Shown in pieces: positions 53,081 to 63,028 of a stretch of 64,000 nt of DNA (position 1 is its first letter; each line of letters starts with the position of its first letter). This DNA comes from Timema cristinae. Its lineage: Eukaryota; Arthropoda; Insecta; Phasmatodea; Timematidae. Location of the stretch: NCBI GenBank assembly GCA_039000515.1, contig JBCFYV010000001.1, forward strand, positions 15,849,928-15,913,927, read 5' to 3'. Below the pieces are notes generated by a model. That model made no database searches. It was given only the letters and a program-made list of their open reading frames with translations, and was not told the DNA's origin. The translations under genes were made by a program, and so were the position numbers.

Positions 53081-53181
53081 TTGTATTATTTATTTTGGTT
53101 TAAAAAAACCCAGCCTATTTGAATATATTTTTCTTTTAACCTAAGGCATTGCTCTCACAATTTATGTATTTATATGTATTT

Positions 53182-53314
53182 GAGGAATGCCAGGTCTCCA
53201 CTGTGGTTCGGATTCCACGTTAAACTGTAGGTCCTTCATTTCATCTCACAATCACCCTACCATTACACATTAGCGTAGGTGCGTATAACCCGAACGGGTA
53301 GTAAGATGCGGTGC

Positions 53315-53363
<49 letters not shown>
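53182..53363 (+). mobile_element. SINE-A, 5'-truncated, first of a serial pair
   Basis: Starts within the body at TGAGGAATGCCAGGTCTCC and runs to the common tail and about 46 bp of (TAA)n. Preceded by TATATGTATT. Confidence 0.88.
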
Positions 53364-53364
<1 letters not shown>

Positions 53365-53370
53365 TATGTA

Positions 53371-53580
53371 TTTATCTGATTACCAAACCCTTCCTTCACC
53401 TCTGACAAGACATCTTGTGAATGTGGGGAATGCCAGGTCTCCACTGTGGTTCGGATTCCACGTTAAACTGTAGGTCCTTCATTTCATCTCACAATCACCC
53501 TACCATTACACATTAGCGTAAGTGCGTATAACCCGAACGGGTAGTAAGATGCGGTGCTAATAATAATAATAATAATAATA
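53371..53580 (+). mobile_element. SINE-A, 5'-truncated, second of a serial pair
   Basis: Starts at TTTATCTGATTACCAAACCC; tail and (TAA)n end at 53,580. TATATGTATTT precedes it and follows it, the same target word as for the first copy. Confidence 0.88.
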
Positions 53581-53790
53581 TATGTATTTATTTAATCTGT
53601 TGAAGTTAAGGTGTTATACCTGCTCTTACACTTAACCAGACTACATTAGTATTAAAATAAAACTCCATGGTGCGAGCCCTCAATCGATACATGCCGAACG
53701 AGGGAAGATAGTGCCAACATTTGTAGATAGAGGGTGCCATGTGGTCAGCACAAAGAGCCCTCCAACCGTTGATATTAGTTTTCTAGACCG
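53581..53790. other. No gene seen
   Basis: Nothing recognised. Confidence 0.5.
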
Positions 53791-53794
53791 GATC

Positions 53795-53965
53795 TGCTAC
53801 TTATGTATTCAAGTTTATCCTCATTTATCCTCACGAGGCTGAGTTAACCCCGTCACAGACACACTGCTTTACAGATAAACCTGTAAGTACTGAGGATAGA
53901 ACCCGGAACCTCTGGATCCTCAGCCAGGAACTCTGACACCAATAGATCACAGAGGCGGTCTCGCT
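53795..53965 (-). mobile_element. tRNA-derived SINE head, other family
   Basis: On the minus strand: CGCCTCTGTGATCTATTGGT (box A region), GGTTCCGGGTTCTATCCTCA (box B) and about 100 bp of unrelated body. Single copy here. Confidence 0.45.
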
Positions 53966-54051
53966 AGTATTATTAATAACTAATTTATAACTATTTTAAA
54001 TGTTTAACTTAAAGAACTAAGATAATAACAGAACAGATTTTTTTTAAACTA

Positions 54052-54273
54052 AACAATCAGAAGAATGGACTTCCGTTGACAATATTGGGGTTCGTATCAC
54101 TGTCGGGAGTACTGAAGGGGTTGTTTCTAAATGGTTTTCAACACTCCCCATCCACGCAAATGTAAATACACTTTCTCTAAATTTAACCTTACTTATACCT
54201 AACACAATAGCGTAACAAGTACCTATGCGTATAGACCCTTAACCCAAACGGGTAGTAAGACGCGGTGACCGAA
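54052..54273 (+). mobile_element. SINE-B, head degraded
   Basis: Box B GGGGTTCGTATCACTG, body (CATCCACGCAAATGTAAATA) and tail (CCCAAACGGGTAGTAAGACG). Confidence 0.78.
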
Positions 54274-54960
54274 ATAAAAGTACCACTGGTGGGTTATATT
54301 ATCATTATTCGAACTTTCCACCCCCCTTTTCTATCAATTATGTTATATGACGTCAAATACTAGTCCTACTAGCGTGTGCGGCTAAAAGATGAACTAACCC
54401 CCGCTCAGCTCGGTGGCTCGAACACGCCACTGGCAGTACCGCTCATATGTGACGTCACAAGGAAACCATATAAGCGCTCAAGATGATGCATGTGTCAGGT
54501 TTTAAATTGGTTTTCCCCTCCCTTTCTTCATGTGTGCGCTGCCGAGGACTCGAACCCCGCCACCACAAGGTCCGGGATCTGGCTGAAGTGGAGTAGAGTT
54601 AGTACCAGTGGTGACCACAAGATGACTCGCTAGTCGATCTATTAACATTCCAGACCCTTGAGAGGTAAGAGAGACAGCCGTAACTACCCTCCTGAAGCAC
54701 TATCTCTTCCCATTTGTTCAACTGAGTCGTCAAGAGTGAGGGGGTGAGGGAAGGTTTGCCATTTATTTGAAGCGGTGGCCAAGCAGATTAATTTCCTTTG
54801 TTGCTGCGATAAGGTCGAGTTTTCAAATCCTGACAGAGTGCGCGTACCATTTTGACTGCTTTTTCAAAAACTAAGGAGTTTTCGTTTCCTCTATGTTACT
54901 TACCCTCTCCATAGATTAAGCAGTTAACGCCAATTTTAGGGAGAGAATGATATTAGGTGC
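54274..54960. other. No gene seen; unique with a weak tRNA-like head at 54,770
   Basis: GAAGCGGTGGCCAAGCAGAT and GAGTTTTCAAATCCTG near 54,770-54,832 look like a decayed SINE head. The rest is unrecognised. Confidence 0.4.
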
Positions 54961-55050
54961 ATGTGGATGAGATTCGAACCCCCGACCTCCCCCATCACCA
55001 ACAGACCAGACTTGACGAGCTTAAAGTTTAGACCACGTGCCCAACTAATG
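54961..55050 (-). mobile_element. Leu-like SINE head fragment
   Basis: GAGATTCGAACCCCCGACCT (box B inverted) and AAGTTTAGACCACGTGCCCA (box A inverted). The body is missing. Confidence 0.5.
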
Positions 55051-55261
55051 AAGGTTTAAACGTTCTAGTTTGGGTAAAATTTTCGCTTGTACAAAATCGT
55101 ATCAATACAGGAGAAATATTAAAGATAATATGTTTACAATATATAAAGAAACCTTTATAGTGATAATTAAATTATAATAGAGGTTTATGTCATATTTTAA
55201 ATTCATTCAAGGAAAAAAGTATTTGCTGGGGTCTCTTTGTGGTTTGGAGAAATGAAGATCC

Positions 55262-56240
55262 TATCTTTGGTTTCGACTCGGCTTCGCTTGTTTCAAGCTT
55301 CACTTAGAATTGGCTTCACTTGTTTCAAGCTTCACTTCGACTCGGCTTCGCTTGTTTCAAGCTTCACTTCGACTCGGCTTCGCTTGTTTCAAGCTTCACT
55401 TCGACTCAGCTTCGCTTATTTCAAGCTTCACTTTGACTCAGCTTCGCTTGTTTCAATCTTCACTTCGACTCAGCTTCGCTTATTTCAAGCTTCACTTCGA
55501 CTCAGCTTCGCTTATTTCAAGCTTCACTTCGACTCAGCTTCGCTTATTTCAAGCTTCACTTCGACTCAGCTTCGCTTATTTCAAGCTTCACTTCGACTCG
55601 GCTTCGCTTGTTTCAAGTTTCACTTCGACTCAGCTTCGCTTGTTTCAAGCTTCACTTAGAATTGGCTTCACTTGTTTCAAGCTTCACTTCGACTCAGCTT
55701 CGCTTATTTCAAGCTTCACTTCGACTCAGCTTCGCTTGTTTCAAGCTTCACTTAGAATTGGCTTCACTTGTTTCAAGCTTCACTTCGACTCAGCTTCGCT
55801 TATTTCAAGCTTCACTTCGACTCAGCTTCGCTTGTTTCAAGCTTCACTTAGAATTGGCTTCACTTGTTTCAAGCTTCACTTCGACTCAGCTTCGCTTATT
55901 TCAAGCTTCACTTCGACTCGGCTTCGCTTGTTTCAAGCTTCACTTAGAATTGGCTTCACTTGTTTCAAACTTCATTTCGACTTGGCTTCGCTTGTTTCAA
56001 GCTTCACTTAGAATTGGCTTCACTTGTTTCAAGCTTCACGTTGACTCGGCTTCGCTTGTTTCAAGCTTCACTTAGAATTGGCTTCACTTGTTTCAAACTT
56101 CATTTCGACTCAGCTTCGCTTGTTTCAAGCTTCACTTGTTTCAAACTTCATTTCAACTCGGCTTCGCTTGTTTCAAGCTTCACTTAAAATTGGCTTCACT
56201 TGTTTCAAACTTCATTTCGACTTGGGTTCGCTCAAGCTTC
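55262..56240. repeat. 32-bp minisatellite, about 30 units, open in all plus frames
   Basis: Unit TTCGACTCAGCTTCGCTTAT continued by TTCAAGCTTCAC, with variants TTAGAATTGGCTTCACTTG and TTCGACTCGG. As 32 is not divisible by three and the unit has no plus-strand stop in any frame, three overlapping open frames of 140, 233 and 155 codons appear, each cycling every 32 residues. I do not regard them as genes. Confidence 0.95.
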
Positions 56241-56356
56241 ACTTTGACTTGATTTCGTATTCACAAAGTTACCTTTTCACATCTTCGGAGAAGTATTTTC
56301 ATTTAATAAACTTGAAACATATTCAAAAATAAAAGTTAGGATGGAAAATGACGAGA

Positions 56357-57074
56357 GTTAAGGTTGGTATTTTCAAATTTCTTATAGCAAAAAAAAAAAG
56401 TAATAGGGGATATAAAATATTGCCTTAATACACCAGATACAAACTATAATTTCAATATATTTTTTAAATATTTATCTTGGGTTAAGGTCAGTGTTATTGC
56501 AGTTTTTATAGCAACACTTTTTTGGCCCAACTAAATCAAATATTGCTCCAGTACAAATATAGTTTAATTTTCTTCACATGTTGATATCAACAATTATTGT
56601 TGAATATCTTTAAGAGTTATTCTGGAATTTAATGACAACTTTTTCTCTTCATTTAAAAAGTTTCTTATTTCATGCCGATATGCTTTTGACAGATATTTAA
56701 CAACTGTTGGTATCACCGTGGGAATAAAATTAAACACGATGTTTCTACCGGAGCAATATTTGATTGAATAGTTTGGACAAAATAAATGCTATGCTATAAA
56801 AACTGCAAAATACACTTATCCTTTCTCCCCTTTTCTCCTCATCTTGATTGTAATTTCATCTTTGACATTTTTTCTTTATTTGAAAAGTCCTAGTCAAATG
56901 CTCGTGATAAATATAAAATATGATAATTGTTGATACTATTATGAGTAAAAAAAATAAGTAGACTATACGTTTCTACCTGAACAATATTTTATTAATTTTG
57001 TGGCAAAAAGTTTGTTTTTTTCACAAAAACTGTAAAAATATTTGTTCTACTCAATTTCCCTTCACTCCCATTTT
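56357..57074. mobile_element. Old palindromic TTAA MITE holding a younger one
   Basis: Outer left arm (GTTAAGGTTGGTATTTTCAA, CTTATAGCAAAAAAAAAAAG) and outer right arm (CTCGTGATAAATATAAAATA, GTTTCTACCTGAACAATATT, CCCTTCACTCCCATTTTGAA) lie on either side of the copy at 56,482-56,846. Confidence 0.65.
56482..56846. mobile_element. Palindromic TTAA MITE nested in an older copy
   Basis: TTAAGGTCAGTGTTATTGCA, core (CACATGTTGATATCAACAAT, inverted AACTGTTGGTATCACCGTGG) and right end (CCTTTCTCCCCTTTTCTCCT). Confidence 0.82.
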
Positions 57075-57580
57075 GAACCAGCACCATAGATAAGCAAAAT
57101 CGGAAAGCATAATATTTGTAAAATATATATATAGAAAAATTATAATTCTTATGTGTTTTTTTTTGTGAGATAGAAATGCCTTCTGCAAAGCGCTTCTTGT
57201 TTGAAAAGAGAAGGGGAGTAAAGGGGATTTAAGGGTGAGGAATAAGGAGTTTTTTGTGGTGGGTGGGGGGAGATTTTTCCTAAAGAACAGAACTGTGGAT
57301 GAGCGGAACATACAGTTCGTCTAATAACAATGTATGTGTAATGTATTCATTCCAGCGTACACCAGTGTACAAGTGAGCTTACCGCCTTCCAAGCTACGAG
57401 AGACAGCCTTATCTCCATCACCAAGAGGTTCTCAGTAACCAACTGGTAGTTTCTCTATCTCAACTTTTCTACAAACGTGTGGCCGCGTGCCCACATAGGT
57501 CGCGAAGGATTTCACCGGGGTACGCAACGAACCACCTAGTTTTATGATACGTATAATGTTGAAAATAGATGTGTTATGTT
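57075..57580. other. No gene seen; unique sequence
   Basis: An 86-codon minus frame (57,051-57,311) partly overlaps the MITE end and is low complexity. Confidence 0.45.
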
Positions 57581-57582
57581 TA

Positions 57583-57813
57583 TCACCGCGTCTTACTACC
57601 TGATCGGGTTATACGCTTATGTAATAATTACATTAATGCTTTTAGGGATTAGTAAGGTTATATTTAGAGGAAGCGTACCCGTATTTGCGAGGAGGGAGAC
57701 TGTAAAACCACCCTCAGTATACCCGACCAAGATTCGAACCTTGATTTCCCCATCAGAGGCAGTCTAGTCTACTGCGAGAGTTGCGCGTTAGACCACGTGG
57801 CCACTGAAGCAGG
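57583..57813 (-). mobile_element. SINE-B, full length, minus strand
   Basis: Tail CACCGCGTCTTACTACCTGA, body (TTAGAGGAAGCGTACCCGT), box B (AAGATTCGAACCTTG), head (TTGCGCGTTAGACCACGTGG). TAGATGT occurs on both sides and may be the duplication. Confidence 0.87.
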
Positions 57814-58171
57814 TAAGTAGATGTTAATATCCTATATTTAAGGAGTAACAATTATTGTATACGTGATGCTAATTTTTTTTTACAGAAACTAGTCAAACAA
57901 CTATTAAATAAAATAACAAACATTATATTATTATTATTATTATTATTATTACTGATTACCGCCCAGCTTCCATTGCTTACGAGCTAGATTTACTGGACAG
58001 GCTAAAAAGTAGTGTTCTTTAGCCACCATCTCCTTTTAAGATGACCGTAATATCTAATCTATACCTAGGAACTTTTCAAAGTAGGTCTAATAAAAATCTG
58101 ATTGTTAAAAATTGAAAAAGGGGCCAATAGGCTATTTAGCGATTTGTAGTCTATATAGGACATATTGAAAC
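57814..58171. other. No gene seen; includes (TTA)n at about 57,927-57,951
   Basis: Nothing else recognised. Confidence 0.5.
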
Positions 58172-58180
58172 AAAATGATG

Positions 58181-58430
58181 GAACCCACCTCGGTGGCGTA
58201 GTTGGTTAACGCGCTAGTTTCAAGTTGTGCAAGACTAAAGAGGACGGGGAGATCGAGATTCGAATCTAGGTCAGGTGAACTGGGGTGGTTTAACCTAAAT
58301 GGTTTCCCACTCTCCCTCCACTCAAATACGGGTTCACTTCCTTTAAATTCAACCTTCCCAAGTCTTAATCCATTAGCGTAATTAGTACTTAAGCGGATAA
58401 CCCGAACGGGTAGTAAGATGTAGAGGGAAA
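58181..58430 (+). mobile_element. SINE-C, full length, 9-bp TSD
   Basis: AAAATGATG at 58,172-58,180 and 58,431-58,439. Head CACCTCGGTGGCGTAGTTGG, box B GAGATTCGAATCTAGG, body, tail (AACCCGAACGGGTAGTAAGA). Confidence 0.92.
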
Positions 58431-58474
58431 AAAATGATGTACGTAAATTGTATTATTGTTTTGTGTTAACGAGA

Positions 58475-58565
58475 GGTCCGGGCTAGGTCCATGTGAAATT
58501 TCATCACAATAGGTTTAGTGGTTTTTTACGTGAAATAATAACAGACACCAACTCATTTATATATA
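58475..58565. repeat. Dispersed-repeat remnant (AAATTTCATCACAATAGGTT motif)
   Basis: CATGTGAAATTTCATCACAA, TAGGTTTAGTGGTTTTTTAC and GTGAAATAATAACAGACA resemble a motif common in arthropod repeats, comparable in style to 18,100-18,190. Recognised by memory; family unknown. Confidence 0.4.
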
Positions 58566-58804
58566 TCATAATTCTTCTCTAGTTGAGACATCTGTATCAA
58601 GAAATTAGGTTGAAATACCTGTAAAAAATATATATGTTAACGGAAATGTGTATAACTTAGGAATTATATAAAACGCCTGGACTCTATATCATTTCCAAGT
58701 GGTTTAAGCAAAGTATGAAATAAACTAGTTTTGCTGTTGTATTTCATACCTTTAGTAGGAAATTTATAAAATAAACAGTCATTATATATTACCGAGAACA
58801 ATAG

Positions 58805-58866
58805 CTAACCTAACCTAACCTAACATTACCTAACTACCCTATTCTAAAACAACCTAACCTGACCTA
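58805..58866. repeat. Short CTAAC (TTAGG-type) tract
   Basis: Four exact CTAAC units at 58,805-58,824, then degenerate ones (CTAACTACCC, CAACCTAACCTGACCTAC). TTAGG is the usual arthropod telomere unit, but this is too short for more than an interstitial remnant. Confidence 0.6.
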
Positions 58867-59734
58867 CTTAAATCTTATGAATTAGGTTAACCTGCAAGAA
58901 AACGGTGTGAGACTTACATAGAACCGGATAAAAAAAATTGATAACATATTTCGGGACTTCAAAAAAAGACAAAGAACTTGAAAATAAGTATCAAATTCAA
59001 CAGCAAAACTAGTTTTTTCATACTTTGTCAAAACCACTATGGCATTATATAGAAAGCCTAGGCATTTTATAGACGCCTGGATTTCACACATTGCCGGTGA
59101 CATACAAACCACACAAGACTCCTCTCACGTGTTGCTTGTGTGAACGTGCCCTGAGATATAGGCAACCTATTCAACCTATATGCTTAGCGGGTAGGTCACA
59201 AAGATAAATCACTCCTGCCTTGTGCCCACGTGACTCACTCAATTTTGTCGCCGTTCAATTTTTAATTGCAATGTTACGTAAGACTATCAGCCTATTAGCA
59301 CCAGACACCTCCTAATCCTAGTGGACTATTCCGACCGATGAATATCCGAACACGAATTAACAAAACGGGGGCTAATTAATTGACCGATTATTTACCTGCA
59401 ACGAGTGGATCAGACTTACATCCAGTCGGTCGCTGTTGAACGAGGAGTTGTAGCTTTAATCACCCTGGAGTGTTTTCTTCCTCATCCTTATCTCCTTAGA
59501 TTATGTGTTTAATCAACCTTGTGTTGAACATACAGATAACAAATCATTTAAACTAAACATTCATCAAGGCAATAAGTTTGAGATTACCCGCGTTCTACCA
59601 CTCATTTTGGATACACGCATTTATTTCAGGGACAAGGTAGTAAGAGAAGCGGTAGGGGGGACACATGGCTCATTTTGGAAATAATTTGCTTCCACCTAAA
59701 ATAAATCCCCCCTTCCACCTATACATATATTTCA
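58867..59734. other. Unique sequence; possible regulatory region at 59,220-59,480
   Basis: No frame or family recognised. 59,220-59,480 contains TTTTTAATTGCAATGTTACG, GGGGGCTAATTAATTGACCG and ATTATTTACCTGC, with several homeodomain-type TAATT cores in otherwise unrepeated DNA. Confidence 0.4.
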
Positions 59735-59830
59735 CTCCCCTCTGATATTATCGGATATGAAGCCGAAAGATGGTCTTGAATCCAACTCCAAATGGTCTCT
59801 AGAGGTGCATAGAATTTTTCAAATATTCGC
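59735..59830. repeat. Family-G repeat fragment
   Basis: CCCTCTGATATTATCGGATA, TGAAGCCGAAAGATGGTCTT and ATGGTCTCTAGAGGTGCATA align with 43,617-43,690. Confidence 0.65.
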
Positions 59831-59941
59831 TCCTGGCCCCTCTTTGTCTTGGGTGGCCAAACCCCTCAAAAGCTCCTTGTTTTTAGTTTGCAAGTTACCT
59901 TCCCACCCCCACCCATATCTATAAAAAATAAGGTTCCACCA

Positions 59942-60375
59942 CCATGATTACACTGATGGGGTAGTTATGAGGAAGGTATAATCTAGAAGGAGCATTTGCA
60001 TGCAGGAAGAGGGGGAGAGGAACCCGCTTCGGTGGCCTCGTGGTCTAACGCGCTACTCTGCAGTAGACGGGAGATAAAGGTTCGAAACTCGGTACTGAGT
60101 GTGGTTTTCCCAAATGGTTTTCCACTCTTCCTCCACGCAGATACTGGTACACTATCTATAAATGTAACCTTTCTTATCCCTAAAATCACTAGCGTAATTA
60201 GTACATAAACGTATAACCTGAACGGGTAGTAAGATGTGGTGCTAAAGAAAAAAAGGAGTAGGGAGGGGGGGAGGGGCATGTAGGAAAAATACAAACCGGG
60301 CTGGAATTCGAACCCCAGCCAGTAAACCGAACAATACGAGCTTGATTTTTATACCATATGCCCAGCGACGCGGTA
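59942..60375 (-). mobile_element. SINE-B interrupted by an opposite SINE-B
   Basis: The left part (ACACTGATGGGGTAGTTATG, AGCATTTGCATGCAGGAAGA) continues after the insert with GGGCATGTAGGAAAAATAC, box B inverted (GGAATTCGAACCCCAGCC) and a degraded head. The tail is lost. Confidence 0.65.
60022..60247 (+). mobile_element. SINE-B inserted in an older SINE-B
   Basis: AACCCGCTTCGGTGGCCTCG, box B AAGGTTCGAAACTCGG, body (TTCCTCCACGCAGATACTGG), tail (ACCTGAACGGGTAGTAAGAT). Purine-rich GGGGGAGAGG-type flanks may be the duplication. Confidence 0.85.
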
Positions 60376-60850
60376 AAATTTAGTACCCCTTCCTCCTCTT
60401 ATTATATATATATATATATTTTTAATTTCACCGACTCTGTGATGGAGTTAAGGTCCTATCTTTTCTCCCGTCTCTAAGATATCTCAAGGAACAGTGAAGT
60501 ACTTGAATATTTGATGCCAAGAAGACAGGCAAGCGCGAGATAAGAAGATTATTTTGCAAGGCAGCAGCCGCCGGTAGCAGCACCCCCCTCCAGCTCTCTA
60601 GTTCACAGATGAAAGTTTTCGCCACCAGAAGCAGCACCGGTAGCATCAAGAGAAGGGTTTTGCTGCCGAGGATAATGTAACGCACTAAGTCCCCTTCTAC
60701 TCTTCTCCGGCATTACCGCACTTTTATCAAGAGCCGACTTCTTCCTTGGAGTTATTATTATTACAAAGGTTGGCAAAGAGGCAAAACTTCTTTCTTCATT
60801 TTAGTTTTTTTTTATGGAACGAAGTCTCATAAATATTTTTACACTTTTTT
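60376..60850. other. No gene seen; unique, partly GC-rich
   Basis: (AT)n at 60,402-60,418. 60,560-60,670 is GC-richer with CAGCAGCCGCCGGTAGCAGC. An 85-codon minus frame there is unconvincing. Confidence 0.45.
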
Positions 60851-60854
60851 TTTT

Positions 60855-61437
60855 ACTAAAATCTTGCCAATATTTTTAATTTTTTTATGATCCTTAGAAA
60901 AGAAAAAGAATTATGACCATCAAAAAAATTTAATTCTATATTATTTTTGATGTATGTCGACGTTTCATGACCCTCTAAGATCGAAAAAGGTGTTTTTCGC
61001 ATTACCGCCTGTCTGTCCTTTGTCCATTTGTCTGTATATCTGTGTCTCTGTCCATTTGTCTGTGTGTCTGTCTGTCTCTTTGTCCATTTGTCTGTATTTT
61101 TGTCTCTCTGTCTATCCTTTGTCAATTTGTTTGTGTGTCTGTCTGTCTCTTTGTCCATTTGTCTGTATTTTTGTCTTTCTGTTTATCCTTTGTCAATTTG
61201 TCTGTGTGTATGTCTCTTTGTTCATTTGTTTGTATATTTATCTCTCCGTCTGTCCTTTGCCCATTTGTCTGTATGTCTGTCTCTATCTCTCTATCCATAT
61301 GTCTTTTAGTGTGTGTCTTATTTCAGCAAATAACTGAAACAATTTTATCGAATTAGCTAAAACTTGGTATCTAAGGTTTTAATAAGGCTTTTTTTAAATT
61401 ATTATCCATCCAACCTTAAGGGTAGTTCACTTCAGAG
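60855..61437 (-). mobile_element. Family-3 element, copy 5, inverted, with expanded CTGT segment
   Basis: TCGACGTTTCATGACCCTCT (left) and CAACCTTAAGGGTAGTTCAC (right) are the family-3 phrases that normally lie about 150 bp apart around CAGACAGATGGACAG. Here they are about 460 bp apart. Confidence 0.7.
61008..61312. repeat. Degenerate CTGTCTGT-rich array inside family 3
   Basis: TGTCCATTTGTCTGTAT-type segments recur with units near 56-62 bp, and below that at 4 bp. Frames of 93-127 codons across it encode only CLSVCLSV-like strings and are not genes. Confidence 0.88.
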
Positions 61438-61857
61438 CGTGCATCACATGCCAATAAGCTCTGTGATACAGTCGGTTACAATCGTAAACTTACACCAAAA
61501 CTATTGAACGTGGATCATTTCTGATTAAATATTAATGGAGATAAAGAGTTAATAGATGATAGATGTTCCTAATACTGAACATTGTTGATATATTCACTTA
61601 TATATGGATAATAATGCACTGCACACATTTCTGGCATATCTTAGTGTTTTCCCTTTTACTACCATGCCTCGCGCGAACCGGCAGCTGAGTTGGGCCTGAT
61701 ATGAGTTTGATTCAAATTTATCCAGACACAATTTAATATGACAAAATTTAAATATATATATCATTGAACTGTGATGATCTTTTTTTCCATTGTGTTTCTG
61801 TAACATTGCCTAGACTTATTGTTTAGTTTCACTTATAAAACACTTGTACAAGACGTT
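61438..61857. other. No gene seen; unique sequence
   Basis: Nothing recognised. Confidence 0.5.
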
Positions 61858-61930
61858 ACTTTTGCAATGGACTAGACTACCGATCACTGGCAGATCAGGG
61901 TTCGAATCTTGGTCGGGTGTACCTAGAGAT
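61858..61930 (+). mobile_element. SINE-B head fragment
   Basis: GCAATGGACTAGACTACCGA and box B AGGGTTCGAATCTTGG, ending at TGTACCTAGAG. The body is absent, and repeat H follows directly. Confidence 0.65.
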
Positions 61931-62110
61931 GAAAGTTTTCCGGAAAATTTTGAATTGGAAAATTTTCTGCTGTGGGGGCTTGCAGTGGAAGTGTTAGATT
62001 GTAGAGGTAGCATCTAGAGCCTATTGTACTTCAAAATATAGTGTTCTAAGAGATGCGGGGGCTATAATAAGGGGGTAAGGGGTGAGAAGGGGCAGATAGG
62101 AAGCATGGAG
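61922..62110 (+). repeat. Dispersed repeat H
   Basis: AAAATTTTGAATTGGAAAAT, CTATTGTACTTCAAAATATA and GAGATGCGGGGGCTATAATA align with the inverted copy at 13,757-13,975. Confidence 0.65.
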
Positions 62111-62251
62111 GAAAGGGGGGGACAAAAATTTCGTGCCAAACTTAAAATGAATTTAGTTAACTTATTGATGATAAAAAAAAGAAGTATGATTTATGAACAT
62201 AACGGGTCTACAAAGGCTCTCATTCATTTTGTTTCTTTACTAATTTTTTTT

Positions 62252-62484
62252 TAGTACCGCGTCTTACTACCCGTTTGGGTTACATGGCTGTATAATAATT
62301 ACGCTAATGTGTTAAGTACGAGAAAGGTTGAATTGAGGGGAATTGCACCCGTGAGAGTGGAAAACAATTTAGGAAAAACCACCCTCAGTGCACCCGGCTG
62401 AGATCAAACACAGATTTCCCTTTTATCAGCAGTCAAGTCTATTGCGAGAGTAGCGCGTTAGACCGTGCGGCCACCGAAGTTCAT
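62252..62484 (-). mobile_element. SINE-B, minus strand
   Basis: Tail TACCGCGTCTTACTACCCGT, body shortened (CACCCGTGAGAGTGGAAAAC), head (GAGTAGCGCGTTAGACCGTG). Confidence 0.83.
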
Positions 62485-62669
62485 TTGATGATATTTCTAG
62501 TGTTAACGCCCTTAGGAGAAATTAATCTCGAGTGTAAGCCGTTGACATTTGGGCTATCTATATCTCGATTACATTATTTACATTTAATCAGTTGAAATTA
62601 TTTTACAGATATAATAACCGAGAATTTTCTGTTTTGGAAAAAATTCTGGAAAAAAATACACATCTCTAG

Positions 62670-62759
62670 GTGTGCCTATGGCTTTTTCTCCTATATGTTT
62701 ACCACTCGCCCTCTCCATGCAAATGTGATTACACTTCCTCTAAATTCAACCTTTCTCAT
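62670..62759 (+). mobile_element. SINE-B body fragment
   Basis: GGCTTTTTCTCCTATATG, CTCCATGCAAATGTGATTAC and CTAAATTCAACCTTTCTCA, ending where the next SINE starts. Confidence 0.65.
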
Positions 62760-63028
62760 GACTCACCTTCAGTGGCAGAGTGGTCTAACACACTACTATC
62801 ACAGTAGACCAGACTGTCTATGATGAGGAGATCGAGGTTCGAATCTCGGTTGGATGTACCGAGGGTGGTTTTATTAAAAGGGATTTCCACTCTCCTTTCA
62901 AGCAAATGTGGGTACACTTACTTTAAATTCAACATTCCTCATCCCTAAGCACATTCTCGAAAAAAATCAATTAATATATGCATAACCGATACAGGTAAGG
63001 AGTGAGATGCTGTGCTATTTTTTTTTTA
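62760..63028 (+). mobile_element. SINE-B, full length
   Basis: Head CACCTTCAGTGGCAGAGTGG, box B GAGGTTCGAATCTCGG, body, worn tail (CATAACCGATACAGGTAAGG). It starts inside the preceding B fragment, probably at that copy's CATCCCTAA position. Confidence 0.82.

Noticed and set aside
55237..56332. Five overlapping plus ORFs up to 233 codons
   Set aside because: All are phase-shifted readings of one 32-bp minisatellite lacking stops; codon use and composition simply follow the DNA unit.
38862..60470. Similarity between 38,862 (GTGGAGTTAAGGCCCTCTC) and 60,440 (ATGGAGTTAAGGTCCTATC)
   Set aside because: Only about 25 bp match by eye and it does not extend; not enough to define a repeat.
60954..61356. 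ORFs of 93-127 codons rich in Cys, Leu, Ser and Val
   Set aside because: Reading of the CTGT-type array in three frames; resembles a membrane protein only by composition.
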